Below are positions 1 to 9,818 of a stretch of DNA of 28,014 nucleotides, in pieces; within the stretch, counting starts at the first letter, position 1, and each line of letters opens with the position of its first letter. The translations under genes were made by a program, and so were the position numbers. This stretch comes from Amphimedon queenslandica. Its lineage: Eukaryota; Porifera; Demospongiae; Haplosclerida; Niphatidae. Under the pieces are notes generated by a model. The model ran no database searches and was not told where the DNA came from. It saw nothing but the letters and a program-made list of their open reading frames with translations. The DNA is taken from positions 59,915 through 87,928 of the forward strand of contig NW_003546397.1 in assembly GCF_000090795.2 (NCBI RefSeq), written 5' to 3'.

Positions 1-860
1 TCCCCCTCATCCATATCCTCGGGTGTTCCCCAAGGCTCCATCCTAGGTCCTTTATTATTTGTTACTTTTGTCCATGACCTCAACCTTCTCCCACTCTCTC
101 TCCTCTAACTCTAAAGTATTCCTATATACAGATGACGTTCTTCTCCTACACACATCATCTCCTCATTCCGACATCTCTCCAGTCTGAACTGGACATCATT
201 ACTTCCTTGTTCTGCCTCTCTGTAAATCCATCCAAATCCAAATACATGTTCTTTTCACTGAAACATTAACGGTCATTTGATTCTCTTCCCTCTCTGCTGA
301 TATCAAATGTTCTTTTTGAGAGAGTCTACTCTTTTAAGTACCTAGGCTTAATTCTCTCCTGGTCTAAGCATATGACATGTACAGTCAAAAGAGCTCTGCG
401 CCTCATCAGTTTAATTTACCGTCAATTCTACTCTCCTCCCAAAAACCCATATTATCTCTCTATACCACCATTGTCCATCTCATTCTTGAGTATGGGTCTC
501 CAATCTGGGACCCTTCTTCAGTCTCTCTATCCTCCTCAATTGATTCTGTGCAGTACTTTGCTCTTAAAATGATTTCAAAATCCTGGTCCACCCCCTATAG
601 CACCCTCCTCTCTTCTCTCAATTTAAGTACTCTGGAACATTGATGTAAGAGATCAAAGCTTTTATTCTTTTATAAAATTAACAATAGACTCACCCACTCA
701 ACTCTTCCCCATACTCCACACCATCCTCCCTCCACAATGTCTCTCCGCCACTATTGCCCCTATAATTTTATTGTTCCATTCTGTCGCACCTCCTCCTATC
801 GCCTCTCCTTCCTTCCATCTACTATTAGACTTTGGAACTCTCCCAACCAAAATTAAACAA
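1..860 (+). pseudogene. Non-LTR retrotransposon reverse transcriptase, 3' part, decayed
   Basis: The three + frames together encode the palm/thumb half of a LINE reverse transcriptase of the jockey/CR1/L2 type, which copies element RNA at a nicked target. Seen: SGVPQGSILGPLLF near 19-60, the catalytic box FLYTDDV with its two Asp at 131-136 (the family usually has YADD, so Ala to Thr here), then VNPSKSK, FKYLGLIL and an IxEYGSPIWDP-like motif in the 377-643 frame. A trailing segment with RLWNSLP-like spelling near 830-850 is typical of the C-terminus of these proteins. Several frameshifts (for example near 100, 180 and 370) and stops break the frame, so it is a dead copy. The 5' part lies outside the window. 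Family-level assignment to a clade is inference; RT identity is secure. Confidence 0.85.
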
Positions 861-1047
861 TCAACCTCCATCTCTTATTTTAAATTCTATCTAGATTATA
901 AATTTTGAATTAGCTTTTGATTTTTACGTTATCACCTCATCATGTATTTATTCTTTTTTTCAATTAGCATCAGCTATTTTATTCTTAAAAATATTAATAA
1001 CAATTATTAATTCTTCCATTTTAAAGCAAAAATTGACAAGTGTACTT
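861..1047. other. AT-rich 3' tail of the LINE remnant / spacer
   Basis: AT-rich sequence with no open frame between the LINE ORF and the pogo remnant. It probably holds the LINE 3' untranslated region. A short TTAATAATAATTATTAATTC-like microrepeat near 990-1010 could be its tail, but no target duplication was identified. Confidence 0.4.
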
Positions 1048-3079
1048 TTAATCACATATTTCACATTCAGGACAACACCAATAATTGCTAGCTGGTATCC
1101 CAGCTAATCCCAAACTACATTAATGTTACCAATTGCTGGTCGAGTCACATCCAATCCATAATTCTTTGTCGTTATTAGCTTTCAAATGACATTCTTGACA
1201 AAACTCGGAAGCGCCACTATGACTTGATCGACTTGAAATAGAAGCTGTTACATTTTGTGCCGAAGTAAGTAGCTTAGATTTACTTTTAGCAATCTTAGTA
1301 GACGGTGTTGCCTTTCTTTGTTTCTTTATCTCTTTCTTTACTTTTCTTCTCCCTTTCTTTCTGTTTCTCTTCTTTTCTTTTCTTTTGTTCTTCTCTTTCT
1401 TCTGTCGTTGCTCCTCTTCCTTCTGCTTCTTTTCCTGAAATAGCAATTCCAGAATGTGCACAGTTACAGTCAAAACCAATTACTGTTACGGTGACATTCC
1501 TCCTCTAACATCAGCCTATCATATAATTTGTCACTTTTTAAGGCTTCTCCATTAAAATTGGGCTTGACTTTTTGTGTATCACTACTGCTCTAATAATGAT
1601 TCTTCTTTAAAATGTCAGCAAAGTAGTACTTTAGCTCTAATTGAACGGGAGTAGTGATACTGTCATCAAGTGTGCAGCTACCCACGACTTCAACTAAAAC
1701 ATAATCATCACTATGATCTGATGTGCGACCCTTCTGAGATGTGAATGGAAGTGATTTGCTTAGCTTGGCTTGGGGAACTACATGTTTTATGAAATGAATA
1801 AAGTCTAGCCTTCTGAAAACCTCTTATGTGTGATGGAAAAAATGAAATATCATATAACTCAGCAAAAAGGGTTGAAAACTCCTCTTTAGTCACAATCGAG
1901 GCACAAGTGCTTACTTGATATTTTTTCATTATTTTCTTCCAGGATGACTTCCAAGGTCCAAAAACCTAAACCCAAACCTTAAACCCTACACCCAAGATCA
2001 AGAGGCTGTAAACCCAAGGTCAAGAGGCTGTAGTAAATGTGTAGCATGGGGTGGGAAGCGTACCAAATGGATTCCTTTTTGACGAGCCAATTCTACTAAG
2101 CGAAGTGTAAGGTAGGAGTGATGGCCGTCAAAAAAAATGGAAAAGAGGAATCAAATGAGCTACAGCTGGTAAAAACATCTCAAACCATTGCAAAAAGTTA
2201 GCAGACTCCATCCAGCCGCTATCTGAGACAGCTGGTTCCCCTTCATCCATCTACTCCGTAAGTGTTTGCCTTTATACAAGATATAAGGTGGTAACCATCC
2301 CCACAAGCAGATTTAAGCAAAGTAATGTACCCACGACTGCTTCCTCCCATTGTCTCATGCACATCTCTGTCCCCTCATTTAGCTAAAATCTTTTTACTTG
2401 TCGCTGACTAGCAAAAACCAGTTTTGTCACAATTACATATTCTCTGTTTGATATCCTCATCATTCATCGAACTCATCACTGTCTTCTCAAACTTCTCAAC
2501 TTTCAGATACCACCCATCCAGTGCTTCTTTACACGAACCAATGGCACGATGTGTTTGAAGGTTACCAGGCTTTTTTAACTCAATTCTTTAGACCATCGCT
2601 TTATTAAAAGCATCCACCAATCATTCCTGGGAATGTTGCTTTTGAATGGGTTGGGTCTGTGGGGTTGGTCTGACAAGTAATCATGAAGAACCACACCCGC
2701 TAACTCTCTCGTGAACCCAAAGCCTATTTCTTGTAGTGCATATAACTATACTCTGTGTACACCACCCGGCCTATTGCCACTATGTCCCCTCCAGGTTGTC
2801 CCCCTATCATTCCTCTGGAATGATTCTGTTGCGAGATATGTAGTGCCTGAAGATTTAAAACGATCTCTTTTTCTACCATGTGAAAAAATATAGTAGGGTG
2901 TCCTACTCCTATTTTACAAGAGGAATCCTTAAGATGGTCTCTAAGGGTAGACTTGGGTATCCCAAACTTCTTAGAAGCAGCTAAAACTGACATTTTCTTC
3001 TCTTTAATAGGTGATGTAGCAGCAATAAGGCCTTCTTAGAGTAAGTCTAGGGTCGTTTTCTCTTGTAATTTCTGACCAT
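1048..3079 (-). pseudogene. pogo/Tigger-like DDE transposase with C-terminal PHD finger, decayed
   Basis: Read on the minus strand from an ATG at 3079 (MVRNYKRKR, a typical start of this family) to a stop at 1048-1050. Order: psq-type helix-turn-helix near 2990-2930 (AASKKFGIPKSTLRDHL) for DNA binding; first catalytic Asp in NCDKTGFC near 2415-2440; second Asp in a FFDGHHS-like motif near 2115-2135; PPHATHLLQPLDLG near 1995-2045 carrying the third acidic residue; GFQKARLYSFHKT near 1785-1820; a Lys/Glu-rich stretch near 1310-1435; and a C-terminal zinc finger (CQEC near 1185-1200, WCCPEC near 1065-1085). Family knowledge: cut-and-paste transposition at TA. Stops (one soon after the start, two around the zinc-finger His) and frameshifts (for example in a T-run near 2130) show it is dead. 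Terminal inverted repeats were not found. Confidence 0.85.
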
Positions 3080-3589
3080 AGTCAACCATAGCCAACAGCC
3101 AAACAGCATGATGACTCTATCTGACACTGCACAGTCCAGCCCCTCCCCTTTGCATGGAACAAGCAAAAAATAATGATAAAAACCTAGAGGTATTTGGTGA
3201 AACGAAAGAAATGTTTATAATGTTCCTGGATAATATGCCAAAATTGTTTTGAGTAGCCTCAGTACAAATAAACTAATCAAATTACTGTAAACAGATTTTT
3301 TGAATTGCTTTTTTTGGTCTGCGAGGAAAATCTGGTTAGTTTTCACTATCTATCTGATTGCATCACGTCAAAAAATAATTTGAGTTCTGCTAGTAACCTA
3401 ATTAAGCCATTAATGCATAAAAAAGTTGCTTTTAAACCGAGCTTGAAGCTGAACTTTGGTCTTTTCAGAAAATGAATGAAATTACCCCCATAACCGGAAA
3501 TGCCCTGCTCTACGTTATAAAACTATACTCTGAAATTGATGTTTCCATGAAACTCATGAGAATGATGGTTTATGTACTAGTCACTTCTC
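3080..3589. other. Unassigned spacer before the satellite
   Basis: No coding frame, RNA gene or repeat recognised. It may contain the outer end of the pogo element. Satellite-like wording appears from about 3590 (CACTTCTCACTGTTT). Confidence 0.4.
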
Positions 3590-6500
3590 ACTGTTTAATT
3601 CTTTTTTGTCACTTTCATAAAGTTTATACCAGGAATGACAAATCAGATTGAGTTCATCATTTGAGTTTGGTTTTTACTTGATACTTTATGTAGTACTCAC
3701 TCTCACTATTTATTTTTTTTCAGTGTGATAGTATGATTAAAATACCAGAAGTGACTGACCAGACTGAGTTCTTATCATTTGAGGTTTACTCTGAAATATT
3801 GCATGTTCTTTCCAATTCTCAATATTTGTTTCTTCTTAGTTTCATAGTTTAGTTGAAAATAGCAGAAGTGACTGATCAAAGTGATTAGACTCAGTAGATC
3901 ATTTGAGGTTGGTTTATTCTACTTGTTTCTTCTTTGATTTTATGGTACAGTTTATACCAGGAGCACTGATCCAACTTATCTTATGTTTGTTTTTTAAGTT
4001 ATGTTTAATGCTTGACTTACTTTTCATCTGTTTCTTCATTTTTTGTTTCATATTATGTTGTTTAAAATGGATGCTTTATGTACTTCTGAAATCTCATTAT
4101 TTGCTTCATTTTTCTTAGTTTCATAGTATAGTTTATACTAATATAGTTTATACTATAGTTTATACTAATCAAACTGAGTTCTTGTCATTTGAGGTCTGAT
4201 TTTGAAATGATGTTTTGTTTTATTGACTTTTCAGTATTTGTTTCTTCTTTTCTCAGTTTAATAGTATTGTTTATACCAGAAGTGACTGGTCAAATTGAGT
4301 TCTTACCATTGTAGTTTCGTTTTAAAATAATGTTTAATGTACTACTGACTTCTCACTATTTGTTTCTTCTTTTCTCAGTTTCATAGTATAGTTATACGAG
4401 TGACTGAACAGACTAAGTTTTTATGATTTATGTTTGCATTGAAAGTGGTTTTTTGTAATACTCATTTCTCAGTATTACTTTCTTCTTTACTCAGAGTACA
4501 GTTTAAAATACTAGAATCATCCTGAGTTTTTATCATGAAATGATGTTAGCAATTCTACTCACTTCTGATTTGTTTCTACTTTCTCAGTTTCATATGCCAG
4601 AAATTGTTTCTTCTCTTTGTTTCCCAGTCTAATTTTTATAAGTGATTGATCAGACTTACGTTATCATTTAATTTTGGTTTTAAAGGTTTCATGTACTACA
4701 TTTCTCAGTATTTGCTTTGTTTTTTCTATTTCATAGTATAGTTTGAAATAGGAGAAGTGACTGATCAGTTTAAGTTAATATAATTAACAAATAAATTGGT
4801 ATTAGAATGATGTTAAATTGACTGCTCTCTTTTCACTGCTTGTTTCTTTTTTTGTCACTTTCATAGTAAAGTTTATACCAGGAATGACTAATCAGACTGA
4901 GTTTTATTCACTAAGTTATATTTATGAATAATTTTTTAGTTAATACTTCCCACTATTTGTTTTTTCTTTTCTCAGTTTGATAGTATAGTTAAAATATTAG
5001 AAGTGACTGGCCAGACTGAGTTCCTATTCTTTGAGGTAGACTCTGAAATAATGTTTTCAATTCTCACTATATTCGTAGTATAGTTTAGAATAACAGAAGT
5101 GACTGATCAGACTAGATCATTATATTAGGTTTTGAAATGATTTTTATGCACTAATGACTTCTCAGTATGTTTTTCCTTGTCTCAGTTTCATAGTATAGTA
5201 CATACCAGGAGTGACTGATCAGACTTAGCTTTTTAAGGTTGGTTTTTAAATATCTTGCGTACTACTTTTTTTGTTTCTTTTCTCAATTTTATAATGTAGT
5301 TTAAAATACCAGAAGTGACTGTTCAGAGTCATTAACATTAAAAATTGGTTGTAAAACGATGTTTCATGTAGTGCTAACTTCTGTGTTTCTTTCTCATATT
5401 GATAGGAAAGTATACTTGCTGTCACTGATATTTATCATTTGAGTTTGCTTTTAATATAATGCTTCTTTTCTCAATTTCATAGTATGGTTTAAAATGCCTG
5501 AGGTGACTTATTTCACTTAGGTTTTATCATTTAAGGTTGGTTTTACAATATGTGTGTACTATTCATATCTCAGTATTTGTTTCTTTTTTTCTGTTTCATA
5601 GTTTAGTTAAATTACCAGAAGTGACTGACCAAACCTCAATCTTATCACTCGATGCTGATTGTTAAAAAGTGTTTGTTCTTAATTCTCACTATTTGTTTCT
5701 TAGTTTCATAGTGTAGTTTAAAATAATGGAAGTGACTGATCAGACTGAGTTATCATTTGAGTTTGGTTTTGTAACGATTTTTTGTGTACTTCCAAAATTT
5801 ACTATTTGTTTTTTCGTTTCTCAGTTTTAAGGTATAGTTTAAAATACCAAAAGTAACTAATCATATTGAGTTCTTATCATATAAGGTCTGATTTTTAAGT
5901 GTTTTATTTTTTACTGACTTCTCAGCAATGATTTTTTTGCTGACTTCTCACCGTTGTTTCTTCTTTTCTCTGCTTGTTAGCATTGTTTTATACTAGGAGT
6001 GACTGATTAGACTTAGTTTGCATCATATAAGTGTTGTTTTAAATTGTGTATGTACTAATCATTTCTCAGTTTTTGTCTTCTTCCTTTCTCAGTTTCATTG
6101 TATAGCTAAACTACCAGAAGTGACTGGCCAGACTGAGTTCTTATCATTCAAAGTTGACTCTGAAAGAGTTTTTTAAAATTCTCACCATGTTTCTTAGTTT
6201 CATGGTATAGTTTAGAATAAAAGATGTGACTGAGCGGACTGAATAGATCATTTACATTAGGTATTGAGATTTTAGAGTTTGGTATTAAAATATTTCATGT
6301 CCTACTCATTTCTAAATATTTGTTTTTTAATTTCTCAGTTTCATACAATTTACTCCATGAGTGACTGATCAGACGGAGTTATTAACATTTAAAATTAGTT
6401 TAAAAAAATGTTTCATGTTGTACTACCTTCTGTTTGTTTCTTTTTTTCTCAGTTTGATATGAAAGTATACCTGCCATCACTGATAAAACTGAATTTGAGT

Positions 6501-6836
6501 TTGCTTTTAAATGATGTGTCATGTACTGTACTATCTTCGCACTGTTTCTTCTTTTCTCTGTTTTATCCTATAGTTAAAATACCAGAAGTGACTTAGGTTT
6601 TAACAATGAGGTTAGTTTTTGGATCAATAATTAATTTTTGATCACTTCTCACTATCTGTTTCTTCTTTTCTCAGTTTGATAGCTTCGTTTATACCAGGAG
6701 TGACTGGTCAGACTTAGTTTGTGTCATTTAAGTTTGGTTTTAAAATATGTAAGTACTCATTATTACCCAGTGTTTGTTCTTTTACTAGTTTCATAGTATA
6801 GTTAAAATACCAGAAGTGACTGACCAGATTGAGTTT
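3590..6836 (+). repeat. Degenerate tandem satellite, block 1, + orientation
   Basis: About 28-30 head-to-tail copies of a 105-125-bp monomer. Consensus landmarks in order: TTTCATAGTATAGTTTA, ATACCAGAAGTGAC, TGATCAGACTGAG, TTCTTATCATTTGAG, GTTTGGTTTTAAAATGATG, TTTCATGTACTACTGAC, TTCTCACTATTTG, TTTCTTCTTTTCTCAG. Copies differ by many substitutions and small indels, so the array is old. Monomer subtypes are visible, for example ATACCAGGAATGACTAATCAG after a TTTTTGTCACTTTCATAG start (3605, 4852), and GTTAAAATACCAGAAGTGACTGACCAG with GGTTGACTCTGAAATAATG (3725, 4976, 6098, 6796). The block is interrupted at 6836 by the Ginger1 insertion. No long coding frame is credible in it; short frames in this stretch are by-products of the repeat. 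Confidence 0.95.
6833..6836. repeat. Target-site duplication GTTT, left copy
   Basis: GTTT directly before the terminal TGTCA of the Ginger1 element, matched by GTTT at 11136-11139. Flanking sequence on both sides is one satellite monomer (GACCAGATTGAG on the left, AATTTGAGGTTGATTCTGG on the right), so the pre-insertion site can be read directly. Confidence 0.9.
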
Positions 6837-6856
6837 TGTCACGAAAAATTTGGTCC
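6837..6856 (+). repeat. Ginger1 left terminal inverted repeat
   Basis: TGTCACGAAAAATTTGGTCC. It differs at 3 of 20 positions from the reverse complement of 11116-11135. Confidence 0.92.
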
Positions 6857-7119
6857 ATTGTGACAGATTGTTCCGGGACCAAAAATATACCATCAAATTA
6901 CGGTCCCGAGTTGAATATTGGTCCGGTCCGCATATCATACAGACTCCCTAGGTCTTTGATATACAGACCAGTCCAGAGCCACGTGTGTCATGTACAGGTG
7001 GTCGGCTATAGTTGTCTGCTCAAAACTGTCAAAACGAGTCCGAATGAGTTCTTCTTCAAAATAAGTAGATTGTTTGTTTGAAGATGCTGTACATATGCAC
7101 GTGAGCATGTGTATAGAAA
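6857..7119 (+). other. Ginger1 left subterminal region
   Basis: Non-coding stretch with repeated GGTCC/GGACC words (for example near 6876, 6903, 6919-6928, 6965), mirrored by a denser set at the right end. Such subterminal repeats commonly bind transposase; that role is inferred here. Confidence 0.5.
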
Positions 7120-7561
7120 TAGTGATAATCTGATTGCCAATCAGAAGAGAGTGATTATAAAAAAAGCAGCTAAATTGGTACTAGAAGACGGAGAAGTGTT
7201 CATGAGGAAAAAAGGCAAAGTAAGTATATATATTAGTATATACATATTTTATATATACTAACAATTATACAATATCTGTACAATCATAACCAATTGATAA
7301 TATTTAATCCAGCTGGTAAAGTATGTCATCCAGACAAGAAAAATTACTAATTGTTAAATCCTGTCACATTGAGCTGACGTCAGGTCACCTTGGAATGAAA
7401 AACCTTTTACAGGATAACCGAAAGATTTACTTGGATTGGTATTTATAAGGATGTCAAGAATGTGGTGAGTCTAAAATGTAGTATGAATTATATTATATTT
7501 ATTCAGGTATCAAGTTGTGATGAATGTCAGCATGTGAAAGACAAGATTTGTACTTCTAGGC

Positions 7562-7611
7562 CTGAACTCCATCCTGTACCAGTCTGTGGACTAGTACAGG
7601 ATGGAGTTCAG
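7562..7611. repeat. Perfect 18-bp inverted repeat (hairpin) inside the transposase exon
   Basis: CTGAACTCCATCCTGTAC (7562-7579) is exactly complementary to GTACAGGATGGAGTTCAG (7594-7611). After one C/A mismatch a further 4 bp (AGTC with GACT) pair, leaving a TGTG loop. The arm lies in the coding segment between the zinc finger and the first catalytic Asp, and it shifts the frame there. It is most simply explained by a local template switch. Confidence 0.9.
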
Positions 7612-7810
7612 TCCATGGCATCACATTGAATTGGACTTTGTTGGGCCAATTTCTCCTGTTTCTACACAGGGTAATAGACACATACTAACAGTGTCTGACT
7701 ATTTCTTTAAATGGGTCTGTGGATTTGTTCTGCCAAATAAAGAAGCAATAGGAGTTGCAGTTACATTAATGAAAGTAAAATATTAATGCATATAGTTTGG
7801 AGCAAATGTA

Positions 7811-8066
7811 TCGTAAATGTTTAAATAAAAGCCCGGGCGTTTATTTCTTTCCAGGGGCAAAAAATTGCGTAAAATAAAAAAGAAAAAGCAAAACTGAGAT
7901 TCGAACCCGGACCTCCAGGTTCATTGCACTCAGCTTAACAAATTAGGCCATTTGGGACACTCTAAAGATTGTGGTACTTATACTGACTAAAATATGCGTA
8001 TCTATACTTGGAGATTCTTAGTACCAGGCATTTATTTAAGCCCGGCCTTTATTTGAACATTTACGG
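7811..8066. mobile_element. 256-bp MITE in a Ginger1 intron, TA-flanked
   Basis: Inverted ends: left CGTAAATGTTTAAATAAAAG followed by CCCGGGCGTTTATTT; right, reverse-complemented, CCGTAAATGTTCAAATAAAG followed by GCCGGGCTTAAATAAA. It is flanked by TA on both sides (7809-7810 and 8067-8068). No coding capacity. It lies wholly inside intron 7775-8093, so it would not itself break the transposase. It encloses a tRNA-like segment on the minus strand. The mobilising family is not identified. Confidence 0.75.
7897..7962 (-). other. tRNA-like segment (Pol III A and B boxes) within the MITE
   Basis: On the minus strand the order is TGGCCTAATTTGTTAAG (A-box/D-arm-like, near 7936-7953), a degenerate anticodon-arm region ending ACCTGGAGG, and CCGGGTTCGAATCTC (B box/T-arm, near 7897-7911). 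Spacing is about that of a tRNA gene. The acceptor stem and anticodon stem do not pair well, so this is a tRNA-derived remnant (SINE head or pseudo-tRNA), not a functional tRNA. Confidence 0.6.
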
Positions 8067-9062
8067 TATACAATCATAAAATATTTTTGTTAGTTCATGA
8101 CAATGGGAATTTCCAAACTGTTAACAGATCAAGATAGTGAATTTAAAAATGCTTTAAATAAAGAGGTGATGACCCGTTTAAAACTTAAACATCATCTTGT
8201 CACTGCATATCATCCACAAGTAAGATTATTATTTCTCTGCATGGTGCTGTGTGTTTGTAATCATAGGCAAATGGTTTGGATGAACGTTTTAATCAGATCC
8301 TGCAGCGAATGTTGGTAAAGTTTTGCAGTCAAACAAAAGAATCCTGGGATGAATATATAGATACATGTGTTTATGCATATGACACAGCGAGGTAGAAATG
8401 TAACTTTTTTCATTTACTTCTATGAAACCTTTTAAGGCATGAAACATCATTGTTTACACCATTTGAGATAATGTTGGAAGAAAAGCTATTCTTCCTGTTG
8501 ACATTAATGAAGGTGTGCAACCTGTCTATATACCACTTGATGATATTGGTATTGAAGAATCAGTTGAGTGTTTGACAAATAATTGTATACGCATAATGAA
8601 GGAAGTGAGCTGATTACACAGAATATAATCAAAGCTCAACAAAGACAGAAAGAAGTTTATGACAGGAAGCATAGCAATCCCTGCAAGTTTTAGGTATTAT
8701 ATTGGTAGTGTGTTTGGTGTGACTTCCCATTATAATTGGCTATACATTTTTCAAAACATTGCATTATTTTCAAGATTTGTGTAGTATAACCTGACTAGGA
8801 TATTGATAAATCCCATTATTTACAGATTGGAGTTGAAGTACTAAAGAAGGACTTTAGAAGACAGAAAAGGAAGGGTTGGAAATTGGATCATAGGTGGGTA
8901 GGACCTTATACAATTGCGTAGGATTTTGGGAAAGGATTCTATAGCCTAAGTGAAGGAGCGGATAATATTGTGAATAGAATTAGTCATGCACATCTTAAGC
9001 TTTATATTCCACCACGACCATCTGAAGAAGGATCACTTGTTAATCCATTATTTGAAGAGGTT

Positions 9063-9818
9063 AGATTTATAATATATGGTACTTCATGGCACATTGACAC
9101 TAGATTAGCAACTCAAGCCCTTTCTCACATTCTGTTCAAACTGTGTCAATAGTAAGTGTTACTATAATCAGCGATATACATGTAAATGGGATTTTAAACT
9201 AAATTGTTTTATACTATTTTTTCTTGCCTAATAGCACTGTATTTTATAAATTGCTTCATTTGCAATCATATATGTACATGTTTAGGTAGAATCTGTTGAC
9301 TTACAAGATAGTATTCCTCAACTTTCACCACCAATAATTAATATCAGGAAGGTAGATTATTCATTTAGTTTGTCTGTTTTTCTTAGCTATGAACAGGATT
9401 TAACTGCAAATGCATCGAATATGCAAGTAAACAACCAAAGCAGTATTACTGAGGTACATTAAAAATTTTACATTTATTATCAAGAATCGTTCTTAATAAA
9501 ACTACAGGAGTCATGGTGCATAGATTCTTTTCCTATCACAGAATATCTCTCAAGTACTGATTGTAGAAGGTGGGTTCTTACCTTCATTTTTTGATAATTC
9601 TGTTAATATCCCCTTGCCAATTCCTAAGGTATTCTCTTTATGGACTAAATTAATTAGCTTTATTTTTATGCAGTATAAATGTATGTACTATTAATGTATT
9701 TTTTAGCAGACTTCAACTGTGCATTGTACTGAAAGGAGAGATCTGCTAAAACTCCTGCTACATCAGTGGTCAGCATATTATATATATATATGTGATACAT
9801 AACTTAATGTATTTTTAG
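9063..9818 (+). other. Ginger1 linker exons and introns between integrase and protease parts
   Basis: Short candidate exons framed by acceptable splice sites: 9286-9351 (acceptor TTTAG, donor GTAGAT), 9387-9453 (acceptor TCTTAG, donor GTACAT) and 9508-9569 (acceptor CTACAG, donor GTGGGT). They encode no domain I recognise and would form a low-complexity linker. A (TA)n run lies at about 9778-9791. The exon calls rest on splice motifs only. Confidence 0.4.

Larger units (their letters stand above)
7120..9062 (+). pseudogene. Ginger1 integrase-like transposase exons, decayed
   Basis: Seen by exon: VIIKKAAKL...MRKKGK ending at donor GTAAGT (7220); next exon from 7313 with an HHCC zinc finger (SCHIELTSGHLG, then after a 43-nt intron SSCDECQ near 7510-7530); HHIELDFVGPIS with the first catalytic Asp near 7634, and LTVSDYFFKWV; intron 7775-8093; LLTDQDSEFKN with the second Asp near 8131; intron from 8221 to about 8267; ANGLDERFNQ with the Glu, giving D35E spacing; an exon from about 8437 (HETSLFTPFEIM); intron 8694-8825; and RWVGPYTI near 8893-8913, the GPY/F motif. 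Disablements: frameshifts near 7343, 7403, 7562-7611 (hairpin) and 8471, stop at 8691-8693 and TAG at 8919-8921. Role by family: cuts and joins element ends. The catalytic residues themselves are still readable. Confidence 0.9.

Noticed and set aside
1305..1508. Phe/Ser/Leu-rich + frame resembling membrane segments
   Set aside because: Antisense of the Lys/Glu-rich linker of the pogo remnant.
3903..4118. 71-residue hydrophobic open frame inside the satellite
   Set aside because: Phe/Leu/Cys-rich composition comes from the T-rich monomer; it is not maintained in neighbouring copies.
6408..6596. 62-residue open frame ending in IVKIPEVT inside the satellite
   Set aside because: As a single protein it is an artefact of reading through two monomers. 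Only the short IPEVT segment is relevant, under the exon-like monomer finding.
6836..7081. 81-residue open frame across the left end of the Ginger1 element
   Set aside because: It starts in the terminal inverted repeat and crosses the GGTCC subterminal repeats. No domain or splice support was seen.
7576..7599. Tiny intron (GT...AG) that would remove the hairpin from the transposase exon
   Set aside because: Only 24 nt, too short for a spliceosomal intron, and its removal leaves the frame broken because 24 is a multiple of 3.
7897..7962. Functional tRNA gene
   Set aside because: Box motifs are present, but the acceptor and anticodon stems do not pair; it lies inside a MITE.
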